DNA of 64,000 nt from Flavobacterium potami (lineage in GTDB: Bacteria > Bacteroidota > Bacteroidia > Flavobacteriales > Flavobacteriaceae), in contig NZ_JAINUY010000001.1 of NCBI RefSeq assembly GCF_020026915.1, positions 1,116,001-1,180,000 on the forward strand, in the 5' to 3' direction. The translations under genes were made by a program, and so were the position numbers. Positions 1 through 7,972 of the stretch are shown piece by piece; within the stretch, counting starts at the first letter, position 1; every line of letters begins with the position of its first letter. The notes below the pieces were generated by a model, which was not told the origin of the DNA, ran no database searches, and worked only from the letters and a program-made list of their open reading frames with translations.

Positions 1-1
1 A

Positions 2-1663
2 AGAGGAGAAGATGGTAAAACATTTTATATGGTTTTGACCGACATGACTTCTTCAAAAGGATGGGACAGTAACCGAGCAATGATTTTATTAAAAAGTACC
101 GATTTGATAAATTGGAAAAGTAGTGTTGTTAATATTCAAAAAGCATTTTCAGGAAATGAAAACCTAAAACGTGTTTGGGCACCGCAGACTATTTATGATG
201 AAAAAGCGGGTAAATACATGATTTACTTTAGCATGCAGCACGGTTCAGATCCAGATAAAATTTATTATGCTTATGCGAATAAAGATTTCACAGCCTTAGA
301 AAGTGAACCAAAATTATTGTTTGTTCCAAAATCTAAAGGTGCTTGTATTGATGGTGATATTATTCAGAAAGACGGTGTTTATCATCTTTTTTATAAAACA
401 GAATCGGAGACAGCAGGTATTAAAACCGCTACAACAACCAATTTGACTTCTGGAAACTGGATAGAAAATGACAATTACTTGCAGCAGACTAAAGATAAAG
501 TAGAAGGTTCAAGTATTTTTAAACTGAATAATTCAGACGAATATATTTTGATGTACGATGTATATTCTAAAGGAAAATATCAGTTTACTAAAACCAAAGA
601 TTTAGAAAATTTTAAAGTTATAGATCAAGATGTTTCAATGGATTTTAATCCGCGCCACGGAACTATTCTTCCAATAACCCGCTCAGAATTAACGAGAATT
701 ACAAACAAATGGGGAACTCCTGCAAAGCTTTCAAAAATTAATCATAATCCAGTTTTAGAAGGATATTACGCAGATCCTGAAATTCTATATTCAAACAAAA
801 CAAAAAAATATTATATCTATCCAACAAGCGACGGATTTGATAGCTGGTCAGGGTATTATTTCAAAACGTTTTCTTCTGATAATTTAGTCGATTGGAAAGA
901 CGAAGGCATAATTTTAGATCTTAAAAAAGATGTTCCGTGGGGAAATAGAAATGCTTGGGCGCCTTGTATCGTAGAGAAAAAGATAAAAGGAAAATACAAA
1001 TATTTCTACTATTTTACTGCTGCACAAAAAGTTGGCGTAGCGGTTTCTGATAATCCAACCGGACCTTTTAAAGATAGCGGAAAAGCAATTGTAGGCAAAA
1101 GACCAGAAGGAATACACGATGGACAAGAAATTGATCCAGATGTTTTTACAGATCCGAAAACAGGAAAAAGCTATCTATACTGGGGAAATATGTACATGGG
1201 AGTTGCTGAATTAAATGCAGATATGGTTTCGCTAAAACCGGGAACGCAGAAAATTATTGCTGTAAATCCTTCCTTCCGTGAAGGTACGTATGTAATCTAC
1301 AGAAACGGAAAATATTATTTCTTTTGGAGCGAAGACGATACAAGAAGTCCGAAATACAAAGTAAGATACGGAATATCAGATTCACCAACAGGACCGCTTG
1401 AAATTCCAGAAAACAATATTGTAATTCAAGGAAAACCAGAAGAAGGAATCTATGCAACTGGACACAATTCAGTTTTACAAATTCCGAACAAAGACGAATG
1501 GTACATCACGTATCACAGATTCTCTTATCCAACAGGAATTAAAATGGGTCAAGCCGGAGGTTTTCACCGTGAAGTTTGCATCGATAAATTAGAGTTTAAT
1601 GCAGACGGTACGATCAAGCAAGTTGTTCCAACTCATGCTGGAATTGAAGCTTTGAAGAAGTAA
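2..1663 (+). CDS. Tandem GH43 glycosidase (5' end cut by window)
   Basis: The gene probably encodes a secreted or periplasmic glycoside hydrolase acting on arabinose- or xylose-containing side chains; the exact substrate cannot be read. The reading frame is open from base 2 with coding-like residues (RGEDGKTFYM) before the first ATG at 29, so the true start lies outside the window. Two five-bladed GH43 propellers are visible. The first, incomplete, carries the later catalytic blocks CIDGDI and VEGSS. The second, from about base 739, has the full triad: Asp in ADPEI (base 773), Asp in IDPDVF (1133) and Glu in FREGTY (1280). The family and the tandem arrangement are clear. Whether both domains are active is not, because the N-terminal base of domain 1 is missing. 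A hairpin terminator follows the stop. Confidence 0.9.
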   Translation, partial: RGEDGKTFYMVLTDMTSSKGWDSNRAMILLKSTDLINWKSSVVNIQKAFSGNENLKRVWAPQTIYDEKAGKYMIYFSMQHGSDPDKIYYAYANKDFTALESEPKLLFVPKSKGACIDGDIIQKDGVYHLFYKTESETAGIKTATTTNLTSGNWIENDNYLQQTKDKVEGSSIFKLNNSDEYILMYDVYSKGKYQFTKTKDLENFKVIDQDVSMDFNPRHGTILPITRSELTRITNKWGTPAKLSKINHNPVLEGYYADPEILYSNKTKKYYIYPTSDGFDSWSGYYFKTFSSDNLVDWKDEGIILDLKKDVPWGNRNAWAPCIVEKKIKGKYKYFYYFTAAQKVGVAVSDNPTGPFKDSGKAIVGKRPEGIHDGQEIDPDVFTDPKTGKSYLYWGNMYMGVAELNADMVSLKPGTQKIIAVNPSFREGTYVIYRNGKYYFFWSEDDTRSPKYKVRYGISDSPTGPLEIPENNIVIQGKPEEGIYATGHNSVLQIPNKDEWYITYHRFSYPTGIKMGQAGGFHREVCIDKLEFNADGTIKQVVPTHAGIEALKK

Positions 1664-1684
1664 TTTTTAGATTTTAATTTTCAA

Positions 1685-1725
1685 TAAAAAAGCGGTTTCT
1701 ATTCATTTAGAAACCGCTTTTTTTA
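1685..1725. terminator. Bidirectional hairpin terminator
   Basis: A perfect 10-bp stem (AGCGGTTTCT at 1691-1700 and AGAAACCGCT at 1709-1718) is flanked by an A-run on the left and a T-run on the right. It lies between the convergent GH43 and YegP-like genes and can serve both. Confidence 0.85.
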
Positions 1726-1743
1726 TAATTATAGATATATTTT

Positions 1744-2076
1744 TTAAGAAGTCTGATCGTCAATAGTCGCATCAGGAGCATTTTTCTTTACAGATTCAAT
1801 TCCGTTTTCTCTTGCAGAAGTGCTTTCGTACATTTCGCTTGAACCGATAATTTGACCATTTCCAGCTTTTAAATTGAAATAAGGTTTACCATTTTTCGCT
1901 TCTTTTCTGTCGTAACGATTATCATCTGGTGCATTAGTTTTTACAGATTCGATTCCATTATTGCAAGCTGCTTTTGTTGTGTAACCTTCGCTTGTTAAAA
2001 TGGTCTGACCATTACCAGCTTTTAAATTAAATTGAAACTCTCCGTTGGCTCTAGTAGTAATTACAAATTTTCCCAT
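1744..2076 (-). CDS. YegP-like protein with two DUF1508 repeats
   Basis: This 110-residue protein consists of two copies of the roughly 50-residue DUF1508 (UPF0339/YegP) unit. Each copy has a FxxxLKAGNGQ(T/I)I core followed by a (Y/M)-S-x-A-x-x-NGIESVK motif, at about residues 12-48 and 63-99. Family members are small cytoplasmic proteins of unknown biochemical role, made of beta-strand pairs packed on a helix. There is no signal peptide. The gene stands alone between the shared terminator and a minus-strand lipoprotein gene. The family call is secure; no function is offered. Confidence 0.9.
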   Translation of the reverse strand: MGKFVITTRANGEFQFNLKAGNGQTILTSEGYTTKAACNNGIESVKTNAPDDNRYDRKEAKNGKPYFNLKAGNGQIIGSSEMYESTSARENGIESVKKNAPDATIDDQTS

Positions 2077-2231
2077 GTAGTTTATTTTTAAGATTAGGTA
2101 ATAATATTTTGCTATTGATAAAAATACAAAACTTGGTAATATAAATCATACATCTGTATGAAAAAATGATTATCTTAAGAATAAAAAATATACGATAAGT
2201 AGATAAGAAGGAGTTTGCTCTAAAGGAAAGA

Positions 2232-2978
2232 TTAGATACCTAAACGAAAATCAGAAACACTTTTTTCTTCCAGATTAATTTCTTCAAAAATGCTTTGTGT
2301 TCCTTTATCCATCGGACATTGTGTGCTAATTCCCATCCAGATTTCTTTCGGATAATTGTTTTTGTACAAACGAACCATTTGCCAGTTCTTTTTATCTAAA
2401 GAATAATAACTTGCCACCGTTTTAGTGTCCGAAGAAATTTTCATATAAACAGTAGGCTCTTTTACCACATCATGATTATTATCATCAGAAGTTCCCATTG
2501 TGCGAACCGTTACAATTCTATGATTGCCTCTTTCGTCTTGCTCAAAACAAAATTTCTGGTAAAAACTGTCATTCACATAAATGTATAAAACCCCTGCGTT
2601 GTACAAACCTTTTTCTGTAAACTCAGGCGTAACTTTCGCGGTAAGCGTAAAAGGCTTTGTATTGTCTACTTTGGACAAAAGCATTGGCGCAGTAGTATTC
2701 GATAATTTTCCGTCAGGATCAGAGAAGTAATCTGATTTTTCTCCGGCTTTAAAAATAACTTTTTCGTTTGCTTCGGTTTTAATCAACGAATCAGCACCGT
2801 TTACTGCTTTTGTAAAATGTATGTTTGATAGTTTTATGTTACATGGAGAACCGTTTACAACGGCCGAATCGGTTTTTGTTTCTTCTGTCATCGTCGTTTT
2901 TGTGGTTTCATTTTTATTATTACAGCTTGCTAAAGAAAGACTCAGAATAATAATGGCATTGTAAAAAAATGTTTTCAT
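2232..2978 (-). CDS. DUF1349 lipoprotein
   Basis: The product is a probable outer-membrane or periplasmic lipoprotein of 248 residues. A short hydrophobic signal ends in a lipobox (SLASC, Cys at about residue 19), followed by a Thr/Glu/Lys-rich linker. The body from about residue 45 matches the DUF1349 concanavalin-like fold, with the recognisable stretches FTLTAKVTPEF, AGVLYIYVNDSFYQKFCFE and a C-terminal MVRLY...IWMGISTQCP. Such proteins are common beside glycoside hydrolases and may bind sugars, but this is inference. The adjacent GH43 gene fits that role. A TATTTTTG -7 box lies about 40 bases upstream. Confidence 0.8.
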   Translation of the reverse strand: MKTFFYNAIIILSLSLASCNNKNETTKTTMTEETKTDSAVVNGSPCNIKLSNIHFTKAVNGADSLIKTEANEKVIFKAGEKSDYFSDPDGKLSNTTAPMLLSKVDNTKPFTLTAKVTPEFTEKGLYNAGVLYIYVNDSFYQKFCFEQDERGNHRIVTVRTMGTSDDNNHDVVKEPTVYMKISSDTKTVASYYSLDKKNWQMVRLYKNNYPKEIWMGISTQCPMDKGTQSIFEEINLEEKSVSDFRLGI

Positions 2979-3019
2979 AGATTATTTTTTTGGGATAGAA
3001 AGTGATATTTTTAATTTTC

Positions 3020-3051
3020 CAAAAATAGAATTGCTTCAAAAAAGAGGCAAT
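3020..3051 (-). promoter_or_regulatory. Candidate Bacteroidota promoter for DUF1349 gene
   Basis: Read on the minus strand, TATTTTTG (3027-3020) matches the TAnnTTTG -7 consensus. An ATTG core (3051-3048) lies 20 bases upstream, where the -33 element belongs. This is a pattern match only. Confidence 0.4.
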
Positions 3052-3079
3052 ACGTAAAATTAACCAATTCCTTTTTTAG

Positions 3080-3856
3080 ATGTCAAAAAGTCTTTCAGTC
3101 GAAAATCAATTAATGAACACGTTTTTAGAACAAAAGTTTGAGATTGGAGAATCTAACGACATAGAAATGTACAAACAATTTGTGACAAATTATGTTAAGA
3201 TTGAGCAATGTGTGGCCGTTTTATCCGATTATCAGACAGATTGTAGTTATATTTTTGCTGGAAATTTTGGTTCAGTTTTCGGACTTCCTAATGAAAATTC
3301 AATAATTGATTCTGCTTTTGAAGAGTGTATTTTCAGCAAAATAAATTCAGAAGATTTGATTGAACGTCATGTTTTGGAACTTAATTTTTATGAGTTTTTA
3401 AAAGGAATTCCGAGAGAAGAATACTGTAATTACAGTACTTTAAGTCGTCTTAGAATGAAAGATTCTAACGATAAAATTACTTATATAAATCACCGAACGA
3501 TTTATTTGAATACGTTTAATAACGGAAGTATTTCACTTGCGTTATGTTTGTATTTGCCATCAACCGATTTACAACCTCGTGCAGGAATTGATGGAAAGAT
3601 TTTTAATATAAAAACAGGAGAAGTAATAGCATCTGAAAGATATAAAAACAATACCGAAAATATACTTTCTATAAGAGAAACGGAAGTCCTGACCAGCGTT
3701 GCGAAAGGAAACAAAAGCGAACAAATTGCAGCTGAAATGCACATTTCGGTTTATACAGTTAGACGCCACAGACAAAACATCATAGAAAAATTAAAAGTTG
3801 CCAATACGGCAGAAGCCGTTCAGACTGCTATAGTGATGGGCATTTTGTCCTTGTAA
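3080..3856 (+). CDS. LuxR-family transcriptional regulator
   Basis: This 258-residue cytoplasmic DNA-binding regulator has a LuxR/GerE helix-turn-helix at about residues 193-255. It shows the hallmark LSIRETEVL, KSEQIAAEMHISVYTVRRH and RQNIIEKL blocks. The first 180 residues have no receiver Asp-motif; they look like a PAS-type sensory fold (FAGNFGSVFGLPNE), so a small ligand rather than phosphorylation may be the input. It is divergent from the DUF1349 gene and 52 bases upstream of the NlpE-like gene, so either could be a target. The HTH assignment is firm and the sensory domain tentative. Confidence 0.88.
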   Translation: MSKSLSVENQLMNTFLEQKFEIGESNDIEMYKQFVTNYVKIEQCVAVLSDYQTDCSYIFAGNFGSVFGLPNENSIIDSAFEECIFSKINSEDLIERHVLELNFYEFLKGIPREEYCNYSTLSRLRMKDSNDKITYINHRTIYLNTFNNGSISLALCLYLPSTDLQPRAGIDGKIFNIKTGEVIASERYKNNTENILSIRETEVLTSVAKGNKSEQIAAEMHISVYTVRRHRQNIIEKLKVANTAEAVQTAIVMGILSL

Positions 3857-3864
3857 GTTAAAAT

Positions 3865-3896
3865 TTACTTTTAAGTAAGAATATTCTTTATATTTG
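3865..3896 (+). promoter_or_regulatory. -7 box and palindrome before the nlpE-like gene
   Basis: TATATTTG (3889-3896) matches the Bacteroidota -7 consensus and ends only 12 bases before the ATG at 3909. A perfect 6-bp inverted repeat (TTACTT-TT-AAGTAA, 3865-3878) lies where an operator could overlap the -33 region. The predicted leader is only a few bases long. Confidence 0.4.
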
Positions 3897-3908
3897 ACAA
3901 AAAAAATC

Positions 3909-4382
3909 ATGAAGAAAATATGTATTCTTGCATTTGCCACTGTTTTATTGGTTAGTTGCAATGCTAAAAATAATAAAGAAGAAGGAAAAACTGTCTTAAT
4001 GGATACCATGGTCGGAAATGAAAACGAAGGCAATATTGTGGAAAATATCAAGGTATTTGAAGGAACATTGCCATGCGCCGATTGTGAAGGAATTGAAACG
4101 ATTCTAAAAATTGACGTTATAGATAATAAATTCCAATTATCAAGTACGTATAAAGGAAAACAGCCCAAGAAAAACTTTGTAGAAAAGGGAAAGATCAATA
4201 CAGAAAGAGGTTTAGAAAGCGATCCGGATGGAACAATCTTTATTTTAAACTGGGACAAGCCAGAGAAAGACCAAGTCTACTACGGTTATTACAGCAAAAA
4301 TCCTGAAAAACTATATTTGTTAGACAGAAACAAAAAAGTAATAAAGTCTAAGTTGGATTACTTTTTAGAATTAAATGAATAA
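3909..4382 (+). CDS. NlpE-like lipoprotein
   Basis: The product is a 157-residue envelope lipoprotein with an NlpE N-terminal-type barrel. The signal ends in a lipobox (LLVSC), and the mature part starts with the signature VFEGTLPCADCEGIET, which contains the CxxC of the NlpE family. In enterobacteria NlpE reports surface and lipoprotein-transport stress; in Bacteroidota these short homologues are uncharacterised. I chose the ATG at 3909 rather than the in-frame TTG at 3894, because the latter lies inside the TATATTTG promoter box and puts two extra lysines and an isoleucine before a normal signal peptide. A strong terminator follows the stop. Confidence 0.85.
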   Translation: MKKICILAFATVLLVSCNAKNNKEEGKTVLMDTMVGNENEGNIVENIKVFEGTLPCADCEGIETILKIDVIDNKFQLSSTYKGKQPKKNFVEKGKINTERGLESDPDGTIFILNWDKPEKDQVYYGYYSKNPEKLYLLDRNKKVIKSKLDYFLELNE

Positions 4383-4420
4383 AAAAACTTAGGACGCTGA
4401 AATAACACTTTCTCAAACAA

Positions 4421-4470
4421 TATTATAAACTTAAGCATCTTAAACGTCTTTAAGTTTATAATATTTTTTT
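4421..4470 (+). terminator. Rho-independent terminator after nlpE-like gene
   Basis: A perfect 14-bp stem (TATTATAAACTTAA at 4421-4434, TTAAGTTTATAATA at 4450-4463) is followed by a T-run. It is 38 bases past the stop codon. Confidence 0.75.
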
Positions 4471-4492
4471 ATTTTTAGGCTTAATAAAAAAG

Positions 4493-4516
4493 CATCAATA
4501 TTAATTTCTATTGATG
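4493..4516 (+). promoter_or_regulatory. Inverted repeat just before xdhC
   Basis: CATCAATA (4493-4500) and TATTGATG (4509-4516) form a perfect 8-bp inverted repeat with an 8-base loop, ending 10 bases before the start codon. It could be an operator or a leader hairpin occluding the ribosome site. Confidence 0.35.
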
Positions 4517-4526
4517 AAGATTACCT

Positions 4527-5660
4527 ATGAAAGAGATCAGCGAAATACTTAAAGCCTATTCACAAGCAAAATTTGATGGAAAAAAAACAGCTTTAGCCAC
4601 TGTAGTTAAAGTTGAAGGTTCCTCTTACAGACAGCCTGGAGCGCGTATGCTTGTAACGGAAGATGGTATGCTGACCGGAGCAATAAGTGGAGGATGCTTA
4701 GAAGGTGATGCCTTGCGAAAAGCGTTGCTTTCAATCCATCAAAAGCAAAATAAAATTGTTACCTACAATACCAGCAATGAAGACGATGCTGAAGTAGGAT
4801 TACAGCTGGGATGCAACGGAATAGTTCATATCCTTTTTGAATATATAGATGAGGAAGCCGAAAATAATCCGATTCAGCTTTTGCAACAATTGGAACTAGA
4901 AAGAAAAGAAGCGGTAATTGTAACGGTTTTTTCTTTAAAAAGAAATGCTTTTCAAATTGGTACAACCTTATTTTTTAGAAAAGACAGTCCCGTTTTAAAT
5001 CACAATGACGATGTTTTAAACCTAATTTCTGATGTAAAAGAAGTGTTGGAAAACAAAACTTCAATTGTAAAAAAACTACATTCAGAAGGTGACAATGAAG
5101 CCTTGATTGAATATATAAAACCTCCAATTGCTCTAATAATTGCAGGAGCAGGAAACGATGTACAGCCTTTGGTAAAAATGGCCCATGTTTTAGGCTGGAA
5201 AATTACCGTTCAGGAAGGTCGTGCAACACACACAACAAAAAAACGTTTTCCTAAAGCAGATCATATATTTACCATAAAAGCCGAAGATTTCTTAGAAAAT
5301 ATTGTTAGCGATAATCAAACCTATTTTTTATTAATGACGCACAATTACAAATACGATTTAGGTGTTTTAAAATTGTTGTTAGAAAAAGATTTTCAATATG
5401 TGGGAATTCTTGGTCCAAAGTCAAAATTCAACCGAATGTTAGATGATCTTTTGATAGAAGGAATCACCGTAAACGAAGAACAGTTGGAAAAAATTCACAG
5501 TCCTGTTGGTTTGGATATTGGTGCTGAAACTTCAGAAGAAATTGCCTTATCGATTATTTCAGAAATCAAAGCTTTTGCATCAGAAAGAGTGGGAACTTCA
5601 TTAAAATACAAAGCAGGAAAAATTCATAACGAAATTCACTATGAAGCAATTTCGAAATAA
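4527..5660 (+). CDS. xdhC: XdhC/CoxI-family molybdenum-enzyme maturation protein
   Basis: This cytoplasmic chaperone binds molybdenum cofactor, protects it during sulfuration and hands it to xanthine-dehydrogenase-type enzymes. The 377 residues show the XdhC_CoxI N-domain (GSSYRQPGARM at about residue 31 and GAISGGCLEGD at about 51) and a C-terminal Rossmann domain (IIAGAGNDV at about 203, then MTHNYKYDLGVL and GILGPKSK). Its 3' end overlaps the mocA-type gene by 20 bases, indicating one transcription unit. The PaoABC-type enzyme starting at 7973 is the obvious client. Confidence 0.92.
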   Translation: MKEISEILKAYSQAKFDGKKTALATVVKVEGSSYRQPGARMLVTEDGMLTGAISGGCLEGDALRKALLSIHQKQNKIVTYNTSNEDDAEVGLQLGCNGIVHILFEYIDEEAENNPIQLLQQLELERKEAVIVTVFSLKRNAFQIGTTLFFRKDSPVLNHNDDVLNLISDVKEVLENKTSIVKKLHSEGDNEALIEYIKPPIALIIAGAGNDVQPLVKMAHVLGWKITVQEGRATHTTKKRFPKADHIFTIKAEDFLENIVSDNQTYFLLMTHNYKYDLGVLKLLLEKDFQYVGILGPKSKFNRMLDDLLIEGITVNEEQLEKIHSPVGLDIGAETSEEIALSIISEIKAFASERVGTSLKYKAGKIHNEIHYEAISK

Positions 5661-6243
5661 AACAGGCATTATTATTCTGGCCGCAGGAAATTCTTCCAGA
5701 CTGGGAAGACCGAAGCAGTTATTAAAATACAAAGATTCAACCCTGTTAAAAAACACTATTTCTCAAGCTTTAAAAGTTGAAAATTCTTTTGTAATAGTAG
5801 TAACTGGTTCCAATCATGATTTAATTGAAAAAGAGCTTAATTCGCCTGAAATACTATTTTCATTCAATTCCGAATGGGAAACGGGAATGTCTTCGTCAAT
5901 CGTAAAAGGTATCAAAGAATTAGTTCTTGTAAATCCAGATTGCGAACAATGTATTTTAGCTGTTTGCGATCAGCCTTTTGTGACGAATGAAGTTTTTGAA
6001 AATTTAATTATTGAAGCCAATAAAACCAAAAAAGGAATTGCAGCATCAGCTTACTCAGAAACTTTAGGAACCCCAGTTTTATTTCAGAAAAAATACTTCC
6101 AAGAATTGCTGGAATTAAATGGGCAGGAAGGCGCCAAAAAACTCATTAAAAAATATACTGAAGATGTGGTTTCAGTTTCTTTCGAAAAAGGAAATATTGA
6201 TATTGATACGGAAGAAGATTACAAGACATTGCTTTCTGAATAA
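5641..6243 (+). CDS. mocA: MocA-type molybdenum cofactor nucleotidyltransferase
   Basis: The product is a cytoplasmic NTP-transferase of the MobA/MocA fold, predicted to attach CMP to molybdopterin and give the dinucleotide cofactor used by PaoABC-type enzymes. The N-terminus carries the nucleotide-binding signature LAAGNSSRLGRPKQLL, and an acidic metal site is visible in AVCDQPF (about residue 105). At 200 residues it is normal for the family. The start at 5641 overlaps xdhC by 20 bases, implying translational coupling. CTP versus GTP specificity cannot be proven by eye; MocA is favoured over MobA because of the xdhC and aldehyde-oxidase-type neighbours. Confidence 0.85.
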   Translation: MKQFRNKTGIIILAAGNSSRLGRPKQLLKYKDSTLLKNTISQALKVENSFVIVVTGSNHDLIEKELNSPEILFSFNSEWETGMSSSIVKGIKELVLVNPDCEQCILAVCDQPFVTNEVFENLIIEANKTKKGIAASAYSETLGTPVLFQKKYFQELLELNGQEGAKKLIKKYTEDVVSVSFEKGNIDIDTEEDYKTLLSE

Positions 6244-6250
6244 TTTATTT

Positions 6251-6499
6251 AACCGCAAAGGCGCAAGGTTCACAAAGATTTTTTATCAGTTGCCTCCAGT
6301 TTTAACTGGAGGTATAATATGTAATAAAATAAAAGGCTTTAGCCAAACTACGGCAAGTTTGGCTAAAAGCTTTTTCTATGAATTATCTTTTTTCATCCAG
6401 CTAAAGCTGGACGCAATTCAATTAGTGTAAAAACTTTGCGACTCTGCGACTTTGCGAGATTTAATAAAAAAAACTTAGTATCTTAGCGTCTTAGTGGCA
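6251..6499. repeat. Composite palindromic intergenic repeat
   Basis: The gap between convergent mocA and the cysteine desulfurase gene is filled by repeats. The outer part begins AACCGCAAAGGCGCAAGG and ends in ACTTTGCGACTCTGCGAC and a TTAGCGTCTTAGTGGC tail. Inside sit three hairpins: a 20-base palindrome at 6293-6312 (CCTCCAGTT/AACTGGAGG), an imperfect one at 6335-6370 (stem around TTAGCCAAACT), and CCAGCT-AA-AGCTGG at 6397-6410. I see no credible gene in it. Confidence 0.75.
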
Positions 6500-6506
6500 A
6501 AAAAAA

Positions 6507-7643
6507 TCAGCGACGTAACTTCCAAGCCACTTCCAAAATCCGATCAACAGCAATATCAATTTCCTCAGAAGTAGTAAATCTTCCCAAACTAAAACGAATC
6601 GAACTCAAAGCCTCTTCATCACACAATCCCATTGCTTTTAAAACGTGCGAAGGCTTAGTAGTCACAGCCGAACATGAAGCGCCATTCGAAACAGAAATAT
6701 TTCCCAAAGCCAAAATCAGCTGTTCTGAAATTACATTTGGAAAACAAATATTAGAAGTATTATAAATTCGGTTTTCAGTATTTCCGTTAACGAAAGAACC
6801 TTCAAATTGCAATAAACCTTTTTCGAGTTTGTCTCGTAATAGAGAAATTCTATTTTGATCTTTTTCTAATTCATTTACAGCAATTTCCGATGCTTTTCCT
6901 AAACCGATAATTCCGGGAACATTTAGCGTTCCGCTTCGTAATTTTCTTTGTTGTCCGCCTCCAAGAATTTGTGGTGCCAATTTGATTTTGGCTTTCGCCG
7001 AAATATACAAAGCGCCAATTCCCTTCGGACCGTAAAATTTATGTGCAGACAAAGTCAAAAGATCAATTCCGAGTTCTTTTACATCAATCGGAATTTTACC
7101 AACAGCCTGTGTTGCATCACACATGAAAAGTACATTTTTAGCTTTCAGAATGTTAGAAATGGCACTGATATTTTGTATGACACCTGTTTCATTATTAGAA
7201 AACATTCCTATGAAGACCAGTGTTTTATCTGTAATGATTCCTTCTAAAAGTTGAAGGTTTAAAAGTCCATCGGAATTAGTTGGAAGATAACTCACTTCAA
7301 AACCAATACTTTCCATAAAATGGCAGGTTTCAAGAACCGCTTTATGTTCCGTTTGAATCGTAACAATATGTTTTCGATTCTGATCAGCCAAACCTTTTAT
7401 TGCCAGATTGATTGCTTCAGTAGCGCCAGAAGTAAAGATGATTTCATCGGCATCGGCATTTATCAAATCAGCCGTTTGCCAAGCCGCATTTTCAACAGCT
7501 TCTTTTACCGTTAATCCAGCCAAATGCGTTCCTGTTGAATTAGCGTACAAATCAGTAAAATACGGAAGCATCGCATTCAAAACACGTTCATCAACACGAG
7601 TTGTAGCATTATTATCAAGATAAATGGTTTCTTGCTGAGGCAT
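6507..7643 (-). CDS. NifS/IscS-type cysteine desulfurase
   Basis: This PLP enzyme converts cysteine to alanine and passes the sulfur to Fe-S or molybdenum-cofactor targets. Its 378 residues show YLDNNATT at the N-terminus, the cofactor-stacking His in TEHKAVLE, the Schiff-base Lys in LSAHKFYGPKG (about residue 203), and the catalytic loop Cys in GASCSAVTTKPSHVL (about 323). The gene sits between xdhC-mocA and the Mo-hydroxylase subunits. NifS4 of Rhodobacter capsulatus sulfurates XdhC-bound cofactor, so a dedicated role here is a reasonable inference. Its opposite orientation means separate transcription. Confidence 0.9.
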   Translation of the reverse strand: MPQQETIYLDNNATTRVDERVLNAMLPYFTDLYANSTGTHLAGLTVKEAVENAAWQTADLINADADEIIFTSGATEAINLAIKGLADQNRKHIVTIQTEHKAVLETCHFMESIGFEVSYLPTNSDGLLNLQLLEGIITDKTLVFIGMFSNNETGVIQNISAISNILKAKNVLFMCDATQAVGKIPIDVKELGIDLLTLSAHKFYGPKGIGALYISAKAKIKLAPQILGGGQQRKLRSGTLNVPGIIGLGKASEIAVNELEKDQNRISLLRDKLEKGLLQFEGSFVNGNTENRIYNTSNICFPNVISEQLILALGNISVSNGASCSAVTTKPSHVLKAMGLCDEEALSSIRFSLGRFTTSEEIDIAVDRILEVAWKLRR

Positions 7644-7698
7644 AATTTGGGCTTATTTCAGTAAAAATACAATTTCAGAATTAATCTATGTGAAAAAA

Positions 7699-7846
7699 TT
7701 AACCGCAAAGACGCAAAGGGTTTTCGCAAAGAACGCAAAGTTTTTTTAGATAAACTCAGCAGACGTTGAGTTCGCAAAGCTTTGCGTCCTTTGCGTTTTT
7801 CTAAAGCTATTACAGTGAAAAAATCTTTGCGTGCTTTGCGGTTAAA
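7699..7846. repeat. CGCAAAG-family palindrome between cysteine desulfurase gene and paoA
   Basis: This fills much of the 329-base gap. The left side begins TTAACCGCAAAGACGCAAAG and the right side ends GTGCTTTGCGGTTAA, forming an imperfect long inverted repeat. A small central hairpin AACTCA/TGAGTT lies within. The repeat lies between divergent genes, so it is not simply a shared terminator. Confidence 0.7.
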
Positions 7847-7920
7847 AAAACAATAAAATTGTAATTATTCTAAATAAGAGTAATGTTTGAATTTCATAAC
7901 TTTTTGTGATTTAAGATGAT

Positions 7921-7928
7921 TAAATTTG
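7921..7928 (+). promoter_or_regulatory. Candidate -7 box for paoABC
   Basis: TAAATTTG matches TAnnTTTG and sits 44 bases before the paoA start. No well-spaced TTTG -33 element is present (the nearest are 14 and 31 bases away), so the call is weak. Confidence 0.3.
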
Positions 7929-7972
7929 TTAGAATGACAAAAGTGAATTTGCTAATTTAACAAATAGACTGA

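Noticed and set aside
3894..3908. TTG start for the NlpE-like lipoprotein
   Set aside because: It lies inside the TATATTTG promoter box; the ATG at 3909 gives a standard lipoprotein signal.
6119..6430. Overlapping plus-strand reading frame of 103 codons after mocA
   Set aside because: It is out of frame within mocA and then runs through palindromic repeats; no protein-like composition.
7699..7846. Shared terminator between cysteine desulfurase gene and paoA
   Set aside because: The two genes are divergent here, so their 3' ends are elsewhere; the element is a repeat, not a terminator.
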